DNA from: Acidobacteriota bacterium
Lineage (GTDB): Bacteria > Acidobacteriota > Terriglobia > Terriglobales > Acidobacteriaceae
DNA: 64,000 bases
Reading direction: 5' to 3'
Assembly (NCBI GenBank): GCA_003225555.1
Contig: QIAM01000004.1
Span: 1 to 64,000 of the forward strand
Shown: piece by piece, positions 33,149 to 41,023 of the stretch
How positions within the stretch are numbered: position 1 is the stretch's first letter
Layout: every line of letters begins with the position of its first letter
Notes under the pieces: model-generated
Databases searched by the model: none
Seen by the model: only the letters and a program-made list of their open reading frames with translations
Told to the model about the DNA's origin: nothing
Program-made: the position numbers and the translations under genes

Positions 33149-34594
33149 TCACCTACTCCAACTCAATAGGTGGCTCCCACTTTCCGGTTTGCTCTGGAAA
33201 GCCATCAGGGCGTAGTACGCGCCGAAAGAAACCGCAAAACCTATGAACCACGAATAATCGTACAGGACGCGCAATGGAGGAATGACTAATCCCACCAGCG
33301 CCGTTCCTGCGCCCGCAACCAACGCAGCCAGCGCCGCCCAGTTGAAGCCGTGCGAATATTCGTAAGCGCCGCCGCGCAGGTAGAGGTCCTCAACTGACAG
33401 GATTCGCCGGCGCACCACAAAGTAGTCGCAAATCATGATCCCCGCTACCGGCCCCAGGAAAGCGGCATAACCGCCCAGCCAGCCGAGGATGAAGGTCTTG
33501 TAGTCGGCCAGAAGCTTCCACGGCATCAGCGCAATGCCCATGAAGCAGGTGATGACGCCTCCGATTCGGAAGCTGATCTTCCGCGGCCACAGATTGGAGA
33601 AGTCGTTGGCCGGTGAGACGACGTTAGCGCCAATGTTGACGTTCAGCGTTGCCAGCAAGATTGCCAGCAACGAAATAATCACGGCTACCGGCGAATGAAA
33701 CCGGCTGAGCAGTTGTACCGGGTCCCAGATTGCCCTGCCGTAAATGACAACGGTCGCCGAGGTCACGAGGATTCCAATCAGGGAATACAGCGTCATGGTC
33801 GCAGGTAAAGCTAATGCCTGCCCAATGGCTTGTTGCCGTTGACTGCGCGCGAAACGCGTGAAGTCTGGAATGTTGAGAGACACGGTGGCCCAGAAGCCCA
33901 CGGTGCCGTTCAACGCCGGTATCAGGAACTTCAGAAAGTCGGAGAAGGAGGCGAAGCGCGAAGGTGCCGACAGCATGGGGCCAAATCCACCGGCAGCGCG
34001 ATAGGCCCACGCCAGCAGCAGGATTCCGACTGCCAGCAGAATCGGCGCGCTGATCCCCTGAAGAAATCGGATGTACTCAATGCCCTTGAGGATCACCGCC
34101 AGGTTGATCAGCCAAAATGCCAAAAAACAGATTGCAGGTCCGTAGGCGACCTGTGACCAACCGGGTACCAGGACGGCAATCAAAGTACTGATCGCCTCCC
34201 CGCCAATCCAGGTTTGAATTCCGAACCAGCCACACGCCACCAGGGCTCGCAGGATGGCCGCCACATTGGCGCCCAAGACCCCGAACGAAGCACGGGCCAG
34301 AACAGGGAACGGCACTCCATAACGCGCGCCCGGATGGGAGTTCAGCAGCATCGGAATCAGCACGACGGTGTTGCCCAGAAAGACCGTTACCACGGCCTGT
34401 TTCCAGTTCATTCCTCCCTGGACCAGACTCGCCGCGAGCATGTAGGTGAGAATGTTGACCGACATCGACACCCACAGCGCCGCGTAGTTGTACGTTCCCC
34501 AGTGACGGCGATCGGCGGTGGCGGGCGCCAGGTCCGGGTTGTAGAGCGGACTGGATTCAATTCTCGAGAGCAGCGAGTCTTGAATGGTGGTCAT
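33149..34594 (-). CDS. NCS1-family nucleobase/hydantoin permease, 481 aa
   Basis: A cytoplasmic-membrane transporter with about 12 TM segments, importing cytosine, uracil, allantoin or hydantoins with a cation. Family features are the N-terminal LYNPDLAPATADRRHWGTYN, YAALWVSMSVNILTYMLAAS in TM1, GARYGVPFPVLARASFGVLG and NGTVGFWATVSLNIPDFTRF. The surroundings (hydantoinase, ureidopropionase) make a pyrimidine or hydantoin substrate likely. The start is ATG 34594; spacing to the downstream hydantoinase direction is interrupted by the opposite-strand LLM and VOC genes. Confidence 0.9.
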   Translation of the reverse strand: MTTIQDSLLSRIESSPLYNPDLAPATADRRHWGTYNYAALWVSMSVNILTYMLAASLVQGGMNWKQAVVTVFLGNTVVLIPMLLNSHPGARYGVPFPVLARASFGVLGANVAAILRALVACGWFGIQTWIGGEAISTLIAVLVPGWSQVAYGPAICFLAFWLINLAVILKGIEYIRFLQGISAPILLAVGILLLAWAYRAAGGFGPMLSAPSRFASFSDFLKFLIPALNGTVGFWATVSLNIPDFTRFARSQRQQAIGQALALPATMTLYSLIGILVTSATVVIYGRAIWDPVQLLSRFHSPVAVIISLLAILLATLNVNIGANVVSPANDFSNLWPRKISFRIGGVITCFMGIALMPWKLLADYKTFILGWLGGYAAFLGPVAGIMICDYFVVRRRILSVEDLYLRGGAYEYSHGFNWAALAALVAGAGTALVGLVIPPLRVLYDYSWFIGFAVSFGAYYALMAFQSKPESGSHLLSWSR

Positions 34595-34630
34595 TGGCAG
34601 TGGGTCATTGGCCCCTTGCGGATTCGGGGG

Positions 34631-35524
34631 CTAGTCAGCGGCCGCGGCGCGTCCAGTCTGCGTCGTCAGAGGCGCATAGGTTTCAGGACGGCGGTCGCGG
34701 AAAAACTGCCAGACCCGCCTGACTTCGTCGATCATTTCGAGATCGAGATCGGCAACGACCACTTCATCCTTGTGGCGGCTGGCCTGGGCGATGATCCGGC
34801 CGCGCGGGTTGCAGAAGTAGCTCTTGCCGTAGAACTCACCGATGTTCCATGGCTTTTCCCGGCCTACTCGGTTGATTGCGCCAACGAAGTAGCCGTTCGC
34901 CACGGCATGCGCAGGCTGCTCCAGTTCCCACAAATGTTCGGAGAGTCCCGCTACCGTTGCGGACGGATTGAAGACAATCTCCGCGCCGTTCAATCCCAGA
35001 ATCCGTGCACCCTCAGGAAAATGGCGGTCGTAGCAGATGTACACGCCGACGCGGGCGTACTTCGTCTGAAAAACCGGGTAGCCGAGGTCTCCGGGTGTGA
35101 AGTAAAACTTTTCCCAGAACCCGGGATGAACGTGTGGAATGTGATGCTTGCGATACTTGCCCAGATACTTGCCGTCCGCGTCGATTACTGCTGCGGTGTT
35201 GAAATACAGGCCAGGCATTTCTTTTTCGTAAACTGACACCACCATCACCATGCGATGTTTGGCTGCAACCTTCTGCATGAGCTTGATTGTGGGACCCTCA
35301 GGTACGCGCTCCGTGAGGTCGTACCACCGAACATCCTGCTCCGCGCAGAAATACGGCCCGTAAAACAATTCCTGCAGACAAAGGATTTTGACTTTCTTGC
35401 GCGCCGCCTGCTCGATCAACTTGAGGTGCTTGTCGATCATTGCCTTCTTGATTTTGGGCAATGGGTGATTGGCACCCAGTGCATTACTAGCCTGGATGAG
35501 CCCACAGCGCACGACGCGGGACAT
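34631..35524 (-). CDS. Beta-ureidopropionase/N-carbamoyl amidohydrolase (nitrilase superfamily), 297 aa
   Basis: It hydrolyses N-carbamoyl-beta-alanine or related ureides to amino acid, CO2 and ammonia. The nitrilase catalytic triad is visible: E52 (CLQELFYGPYF), K126 (GKYRKHHIPHV) and C164 (VYICYDRHFPEGAR), with VFNPSAT, which is typical of the family. ATG 35524 is chosen for GGAGG upstream and because MSRVVRCGLIQA begins the fold. It is followed by the NCS1 permease 36 nt later on the same strand, so the two are co-expressed. Confidence 0.9.
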   Translation of the reverse strand: MSRVVRCGLIQASNALGANHPLPKIKKAMIDKHLKLIEQAARKKVKILCLQELFYGPYFCAEQDVRWYDLTERVPEGPTIKLMQKVAAKHRMVMVVSVYEKEMPGLYFNTAAVIDADGKYLGKYRKHHIPHVHPGFWEKFYFTPGDLGYPVFQTKYARVGVYICYDRHFPEGARILGLNGAEIVFNPSATVAGLSEHLWELEQPAHAVANGYFVGAINRVGREKPWNIGEFYGKSYFCNPRGRIIAQASRHKDEVVVADLDLEMIDEVRRVWQFFRDRRPETYAPLTTQTGRAAAAD

Positions 35525-35708
35525 GAAAGCACCTCCGAGAGAGGCCAATATACCAGACCTTCAGCGTGTGAGAACCAAATCAGGCTAGAGGAGGAAAACG
35601 GGCTGCGCCATCTTGGTGCATGAGACCACGTAACAGAACAAGCTTGACGCCCATCGCTAATTGCGTTTAATTAGGCTTTCTTTCGTTACCTGGCAAGTTG
35701 GAGCAACC

Positions 35709-37115
35709 ATGACACTGCAGTTGCGAAAGCGTGATAGGACACGACGCTTTTCTATCCTCCTGTTTCTTGTGGGTATGGGGATAATCCCGCTGTTTCCCCA
35801 GACCAAAAGTGAATCGCATCCGCCCGTGAGTTCACCTTGCCACGTTGAACCTGCCGACTATAAGGGATGGCACGCGCAGCGACTTTCTAATCGCTGGGTC
35901 CAACTGATTGTCTTGCCGCACAACGGTGGGCGATTAATACAGGTGATTTTCGCCGGACACTCCTATCTCTTCGTCAATCCGAAATATGAGGGCAAATACG
36001 TGCCCCCAAGTCAGAGCCAATGGTTTAACTACGGCGGTGACAAGCTGTGGCTCTTGCCCGAGGGGAACGACGACGAACAACATTGGGCAGGCGGCTCCGA
36101 CGTGATCGACGACGCGCCTTACTCCTTTCGAAAGGTTTCGGAAGGAGAGCACTGTGAAGCAGAACTCACCGGACCGGCCGATCCCCGCACTGGGATTCAG
36201 TTCCAGCGTACGATTCGACTGGATGCCGACTCCCCGCGCATTCGATTTCGCGCCACCATGAAAAACACATCCGGTCACACCGTGGAATGGTCGATGCAGT
36301 CCGTCTCTCAGTACGATACCGCCGACCCTGACGATCCATCGCGAATCAACCACGATTTCCGTACTTTCGCCCCGGCGAATCCGGCTAGCAGCTATCTCAA
36401 CCGCTACCACGTTCGGTTCGGCCCGGCGGAAAATCATGCGGTCTCGATTAGGGAGGACGGTTTATTTGCGCTGCGCTATGTCCACATGGCGGCGGAACTG
36501 TGGCTGGACTCGACTGCCGGTTGGCTGGCCGTCGTCGATGGCAGCAGCCGGTATGGCATGGTGGAACGCTTCCAATTTGAGGAATCCCGAAGCTATCCAG
36601 GAAAGGCGTCCATCATTTTTTGGACGAATGGCCCCGAGCTGAAGTTGAATGCTGATGGCAAGGTCTCCCTGAGTGCAGAGGAAGACGGAACTCCTTTCTA
36701 CCTGGAGGCGGAGATCAATTCACCTCTCTGCCGATTGCGTCCCGGGGAAACTTGCAATTTCGAGACGGAATGGTTTCCGACCCGTGCCGGGAGCGAATTT
36801 CACGGCGCGACGGATGCCGGTATCGTGGTTCGCCCTCTTCGAGCTACCCGTCTGGATAATGGCAAGATCGCGCTTTCTGGCGCTTTTGGAGTGTTTTTCT
36901 CCGGACGCCTGGTGGCACACCTCTACAACGAACACGGCGCAGAGTTAGACAGCCTGCCCGTGACAGATGTGGAACCAGTTGAACTCGTCTCGCTCGAGAC
37001 CGAGATCGCTCCGCCTCAAAAGCCCACACGGGTCTCACTTCACCTGGAAGATTGGAATGGACTGGACCGTGGTTCTCTCCAGGAAGTTCAAGTGGCCTCA
37101 CGGGAGAATCGTTGA
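35709..37115 (+). CDS. Exported DUF4380-like hypothetical protein, 468 aa
   Basis: ATG 35709 gives MTLQLRKRDRTRRFSILLFL, a signal peptide cleaved near LFPQ. The mature part is beta-rich, with NGGRLIQVIFAGHSYLFVN, QWFNYGGDKLWLLPEG and FQRTIRLDADSPRIRFRATM, resembling the galactose-mutarotase-like beta-supersandwich often labelled DUF4380. It probably binds sugar. It stands beside a GH30-type hydrolase, so it may take part in extracellular glycan breakdown. The frame is intact. Confidence 0.7.
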   Translation: MTLQLRKRDRTRRFSILLFLVGMGIIPLFPQTKSESHPPVSSPCHVEPADYKGWHAQRLSNRWVQLIVLPHNGGRLIQVIFAGHSYLFVNPKYEGKYVPPSQSQWFNYGGDKLWLLPEGNDDEQHWAGGSDVIDDAPYSFRKVSEGEHCEAELTGPADPRTGIQFQRTIRLDADSPRIRFRATMKNTSGHTVEWSMQSVSQYDTADPDDPSRINHDFRTFAPANPASSYLNRYHVRFGPAENHAVSIREDGLFALRYVHMAAELWLDSTAGWLAVVDGSSRYGMVERFQFEESRSYPGKASIIFWTNGPELKLNADGKVSLSAEEDGTPFYLEAEINSPLCRLRPGETCNFETEWFPTRAGSEFHGATDAGIVVRPLRATRLDNGKIALSGAFGVFFSGRLVAHLYNEHGAELDSLPVTDVEPVELVSLETEIAPPQKPTRVSLHLEDWNGLDRGSLQEVQVASRENR

Positions 37116-37237
37116 TGTGAAAGCACCGGCTCCTTCGCATGACCGCCACTTTGGCTCGCTCTAAAGTTGGACAGCACGGCGATATGTTGGGATGATGGGA
37201 CTCCTGTTTTCTAGCAGATTCGCGCTCGAGGAGGGCA

Positions 37238-38553
37238 ATGGCAGCTAAGCGCACGAGAAGAGATTTCCTGAAGTTATCGGCCTTGGGCGCAACCGCCACC
37301 GCGAGCTTAAACGCGTTTCCAGAGTTCACGGATCTCATCGGGCTAGAGCCTTCGACGATCGCGACGCGGGTAACTCATGGGAAAGAGCGCTTTGCGCAGG
37401 GCAGCACGATCGAGTGGCGACGTGGAACTCCTGCCGGCGAAACGGTCGTACTCGATCCGGGCAAGAAATTTCAGGAGATCCTTGGCTTTGGCGCAGCCTT
37501 CACCGATGCGGCTTGCTATAACTTCAATCAACTCTCATCTTCCGCCCGCGAGCAGCTGTTTCACGAGCTGTTTCATCCCTCTGAACTAGGACTGAATTTC
37601 GGCCGCACCTGTATCGGGTCCAGCGACTACTCCACCAAGGTCTACAGCTTTGACGATGGTGACGCCGACCCGGAGCTGAAGCGGTTTTCCATCGAGCACG
37701 ACCGCGCTTACATCCTTCCGATTCTGCGTCACGCGCGTGCAGTTAAGCCGGATTTGTTTCTGTTTTCCTCGCCGTGGAGCCCGCCAGGCTGGATGAAAGC
37801 GGGCGGCTCTATGCTCGGCGGGTCGATGAGGAAATCGTATTTCGATAGTTACGCTCACTACTTTCTTAAATTCCTCGACGGGTACCGCACCGAAGGTGTC
37901 CATATCCAGGCCGTGACCGTGCAGAACGAGGTGGACACAGACCAGGATGGACGCATGCCCGCCTGCTTGTGGGGACGGGTGATGGAGGAACTCGAAGATC
38001 CCGGACTACGCAAGTATGCCGATGCGGTGGCGTGGCATGGCTATGGAAGTGCGGCAGAGATGGTTGGGAAAGTTCAGGATGCTTACCCGAAGGTTGGGAT
38101 GCATTGGACTGAAGGTGGACCGGATTATACGGTCCAGGCTATGCCACCGATTGGACGCGCTGGAGTGGAGTTTTTACGACCGCCCTTCGCAACTGGTGCC
38201 AATCGATCACAGGCTGGAACCTCGCCCTTGACGAACAAGGACGCCCCAACATTGGCCCATTTCCGTGCGGGGGCATGGTGACGATTCACTCGCAGAGCCG
38301 GGAGATCACGCGAAGCGGGCAGTACTGGGCCATCTCGCACTTTGCCCGCCGCATTCGGCGCGGTGCGCGCCGCTTCGAGTCTCAGGGAACGCTTCCCGGC
38401 CTCGATCACTTAGCCTGTGAGAATCCTGACGGCGAGAAGGTTTTGATCGTGACCAATTCAGGACCGTCGCGGACCGTCACTCTGCAGATGGGTTCGTTGA
38501 TCGCGAATCTCAGTTGCGAAGCAGATTCGGTGAATACGCTTCTGTGGAAGTAG
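37238..38553 (+). pseudogene. GH30 glucosylceramidase with internal deletion and frameshift
   Basis: The start MAAKRTRRDFLKLSALGATA is a twin-arginine signal, so the enzyme was exported. The TIM-barrel core shows LGFGAAFTDAAC, FGRTCIGSSDYSTKVYSF, FSSPWSPPGWMKAGGSM, the acid/base E231 (TVQNEVDTDQDG) and nucleophile E292 (HWTEGGPDYT). These lie only 61 residues apart, against about 105 in human GBA (E235/E340), suggesting about 35-40 residues lost after LWG (near 37975). A one-base loss near 38132 (GGTCC for GGATCC) then shifts the frame. The rest continues in another frame, as DWTRWSGVFTTALRNWCQS and TIHSQSREITRSGQYWA, to a stop at 38553. The product would be inactive. Confidence 0.7.
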
Positions 38554-38724
38554 CAGGCCACTTCAGGAGCTTGGGGCGAAGGTTTGAGACCGACTTCGAA
38601 CATGGCCCGAGCGCGAAGGCCAAACCGACAAGTAACAGTCTGTAGTAATCCCTATTCAAATTTCCTATCTTCCGATTTCAAATAATCGCTCGGGCCTGCT
38701 AGAAACGCCAAGATGCGCCAACCC

Positions 38725-38752
38725 TTGAGTTTGCATGTTCTTGCCCTAGTAT
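38725..38752 (+). promoter_or_regulatory. Promoter of the EPS-locus response regulator
   Basis: TTGAGT (38725-38730), a 16-nt spacer and TAGTAT (38747-38752) form a reasonable sigma70 promoter directly upstream of the regulator gene. A palindrome follows just beyond the predicted start point. Confidence 0.5.
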
Positions 38753-38755
38753 ATG

Positions 38756-38771
38756 TTTCACTTCAGTGAAA
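38756..38771. promoter_or_regulatory. Perfect 7-bp palindrome, likely operator
   Basis: TTTCACT-TC-AGTGAAA is a perfect inverted repeat with a 2-nt centre, 4 nt past the -10 element, so it overlaps the transcription start. This is where a repressor would block initiation. It lies 113 nt before the regulator gene and could be its autoregulatory site. Confidence 0.5.
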
Positions 38772-38883
38772 ATTGTGTACTTCAGATTGCAACTCGGGAA
38801 GCCCGCGGATGCCTCTAAGTCTGACAGCGCCGCTAAACCAGAGACTCCAGGTTTGAGATTCCTTATACAGGCTGGTGGAAGTT

Positions 38884-39546
38884 ATGACACCGGGTTGGAT
38901 CCATGTGTACCTTCTGTCGGAAAATCGGCTTTTGCGAGAGGCGTTAACTAAATACATTAATAAGAAGAACAACGTTCGGGTGGTGGGAGCCTCGGCATTT
39001 TCCTCGTTGGCAATCGATCAGATCATCGCCTCTGAACCGGATATTCTGCTCTCAGACACTGCTGATCACGCGCTTTCCGAGCTGCAAGTAGTCCCGGAAG
39101 TGCTCAAGGCGATTCCAGGTCTGAAGGTTGTCATGTTCGGGATGGAGAGCGACAAGTACACGTTTCTTCGCTCCGTGCAGAAGGGAGTGATGGGTTACGT
39201 GTTGAAGGACGCGTCAACGGCGGAAGTGCTTGACGTAGTGCGCGCCGTCGCCAACGATGAGGCGGTTTGTCCATCCAGCCTGCAGCGCAGTTTGTTTGAA
39301 TTCGTCGCGGGCAAGTCAGACCGGATGCCCAGCTACTACGTCAAGCAACAGCTGGGGCTCAGCCGGCGCGAACAGCAATTAGTCCAGATGATCGGTCGCG
39401 GCCTGACGAACAAGGAAATCGCATCCGAACTGAATCTTTCCGAGCAAACCATAAAAAATCACGTGCATAGCATGCTCCGGAAGCTCGGAGCAAACGACCG
39501 GCTCGCGGTCGTGGAGCTGTGTCGCCAGCACGGACTCGTCGCCTGA
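38884..39546 (+). CDS. NarL/LuxR-type response regulator, 220 aa
   Basis: A DNA-binding transcription factor opening the EPS locus. ATG 38884 gives MTPGWIHVYLLSENRLLREA. The receiver keeps the phospho-acceptor position D58 (EPDILLSDTAD) and K108 (GYVLKDAS), but the acidic pair near the N-terminus is reduced to S-E (LLSEN). The C-terminal HTH is intact: LSRREQQLVQMIGRGLTNKE, IASELNLSEQTIKNHVHSML. Regulators of this kind control exopolysaccharide operons in several phyla. The ribosome site GGTGGAAG is close to the start. No histidine kinase lies next to it. Confidence 0.85.
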   Translation: MTPGWIHVYLLSENRLLREALTKYINKKNNVRVVGASAFSSLAIDQIIASEPDILLSDTADHALSELQVVPEVLKAIPGLKVVMFGMESDKYTFLRSVQKGVMGYVLKDASTAEVLDVVRAVANDEAVCPSSLQRSLFEFVAGKSDRMPSYYVKQQLGLSRREQQLVQMIGRGLTNKEIASELNLSEQTIKNHVHSMLRKLGANDRLAVVELCRQHGLVA

Positions 39547-39551
39547 GGGCT

Positions 39552-39591
39552 AGTACCGTACTGTAACTGGTACTGTTTTCCTACTAGTACC
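39552..39591 (+). repeat. Three alternating hexamers AGTACC / GGTACT / AGTACC
   Basis: AGTACC (39552-39557), GGTACT (39569-39574) and AGTACC (39586-39591) are spaced exactly 17 nt apart, each separated by 11 nt. The middle copy can pair with either neighbour, giving two mutually exclusive 6-bp hairpins with 11-nt loops. The element lies just past the regulator stop. The rest of 39547-39902 holds no supported gene. Confidence 0.6.
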
Positions 39592-39902
39592 AATGTCTCG
39601 CCCGGACGTGGCGCGCAAACCATTATCAGTACGTCCCGCTGGTTCGCCTTTGAGCCTTCCTTTTTCTCCTCAAAACTCGCTAGGTTGATGGAACGCGCGA
39701 GAGATTACAGACGTCTCGCCGCGGCGCCACAGTCGCTCGCGAACGCAACTCTCAAGAGAGTCAAGAAACCCAGTTGCTCTTTTGCAGAGAAAGCAGGCCT
39801 GCACATGTGTCGTCGCGTTCTTCTCGTTGAGGAGCCGGTCCAGTGCCTTTTGATCGGATGCAGAGCTCAGCCCGGTCGCTTACTGAATATCGAGGCGATA
39901 GC

Positions 39903-40304
39903 GTGCTGAAGGTAAAGGTACTCGTAGCCAATCAACCGCGCCTGATGCGGGAGCTTGTGCTCGACACCATTGCCGGTCATGAAGACATCGAAGTGGTTGG
40001 CGAGGTCGTCGACGAAAAGTTGATTTTCGAAAAGGTCGAGGAAGTCCGCCCTGACTATCTCATTATGACCTTGCAGCGATCGGAGGAGCGGCCTTCGCTT
40101 TGCGATCTGTTGTGGGAACGATTTCCGCGGCTGAAGGTTCTTGCACTGCAAGCGGAGAGCAATGACAGCATTCTCTATTGGGTGACCTTCAATCTCTCAG
40201 CAAACCGGATCGAGACTTCGGAAAAGGGAATTCTCGACGCTCTGCGGAGTGGGACTGTCAGCCACCAGCCGCAGGAACCGGAACTTTCTCCCAAAGTGAA
40301 CTGA
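39903..40304 (+). CDS. Pseudo-receiver (degenerate response-regulator domain) protein, 133 aa
   Basis: GTG 39903 gives MLKVKVLVANQPRLMRELVL, a NarL-type receiver fold (HEDIEVVGEVVDEKLIFEKV, RFPRLKVLALQAESNDSI). The acidic pair is missing (ANQP replaces a VDDHP-type motif) and the acceptor Asp is replaced by Thr in YLIMTLQ (T56). The protein therefore cannot be phosphorylated in the normal way. It has no DNA-binding domain. It stands between the NarL-type regulator and the NusG-like gene, so it may act as an adaptor in the same control circuit. Confidence 0.65.
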   Translation: MLKVKVLVANQPRLMRELVLDTIAGHEDIEVVGEVVDEKLIFEKVEEVRPDYLIMTLQRSEERPSLCDLLWERFPRLKVLALQAESNDSILYWVTFNLSANRIETSEKGILDALRSGTVSHQPQEPELSPKVN

Positions 40305-40385
40305 CGGCGGCGGGAGAGTAGTAGATAACACGTTTCTTTTTCGGCGGTTAGCTCACAAATGCCCTGTAAGTGAGAGGGCGAAGCT

Positions 40386-40967
40386 ATGGACGGTGTCACC
40401 ACAATCACTGCAACGACGGAGATAACCTCGATGGCCGCCACCATCGCGCTTCCGGCGGCTGCCACGGGGGAGCGGGAATGTTTCTGGTACGCGGCCTGCA
40501 CCCGCTCGCGCCATGAGAAGTCCATTGTCAGGCAACTGGAAGAAAGGGGAATCGAATATTTTCTGCCTCTGTACCGCTCTGTGCGCCGCTGGAAAGATCG
40601 CCGCAAAGAACTGGATCTGGTGCTTTTTCCCGGCTACGTATTTGTGCGGCTGCCCTGGCGGGAAAGGCTGCGGGTTCTTCAATTGCCGAGTGTACTTCGA
40701 TTCGTCACGTTCAACGGATTGCCGGCTGCCCTGCCCATCAGCGAATTGGAAGCATTGCGAAATGGACTGACACAAGGGGTGTATGCGGCGTCTCATCCCT
40801 ACCTCAGGGTTGGGAAGCGCGTGCTGGTCCGGTACGGACCCTTGGCGGGTGCGCGCGGGATTCTGGTGCGGAAGAAAGACAACTTTCGCATCGTTATTTC
40901 CATCGAGGCGATCATGCGTTCGGTTGCGGTCGAGATTGACGAGGCTGATGTTGTGCCTCTTTCGTGA
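40386..40967 (+). CDS. NusG-like specialised antiterminator (RfaH/UpxY type), 193 aa
   Basis: A processivity factor expected to travel with RNA polymerase through the long EPS operon. The NGN domain begins at about residue 32: ECFWYAACTRSRHEKSIVRQ, LEERGIEYFLPLYRSVRRWK, LFPGYVFVRLPWRERLRVLQ, PSVLRFVTF. The KOW domain follows: RVGKRVLVRYGPLAGARGIL, VRKKDNFRIVISIEAIMRSV. The first 30 residues (Thr/Ala-rich) are unusual, and the true start may be a later ATG near 40431. Its position at the head of the EPS genes fits the specialised NusG paralogues of capsule operons. Confidence 0.85.
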   Translation: MDGVTTITATTEITSMAATIALPAAATGERECFWYAACTRSRHEKSIVRQLEERGIEYFLPLYRSVRRWKDRRKELDLVLFPGYVFVRLPWRERLRVLQLPSVLRFVTFNGLPAALPISELEALRNGLTQGVYAASHPYLRVGKRVLVRYGPLAGARGILVRKKDNFRIVISIEAIMRSVAVEIDEADVVPLS

Positions 40968-41023
40968 ATGGGAACACGACTCGCAGCAGGCATGGCAATA
41001 GCAGACTCTGAGGGAGCGCAGCG

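Larger units (their letters stand above)
38554..38883. other. Leader region before the EPS-locus regulator
   Basis: The 330-bp gap carries the promoter at 38725-38752 and the palindrome at 38756-38771. The transcript leader is about 125 nt. I see no gene in it. Confidence 0.6.

Noticed and set aside
34214-35236. Plus-strand open frame of 340 codons
   Set aside because: Antisense to the NCS1 permease and ureidopropionase, both with intact motifs.
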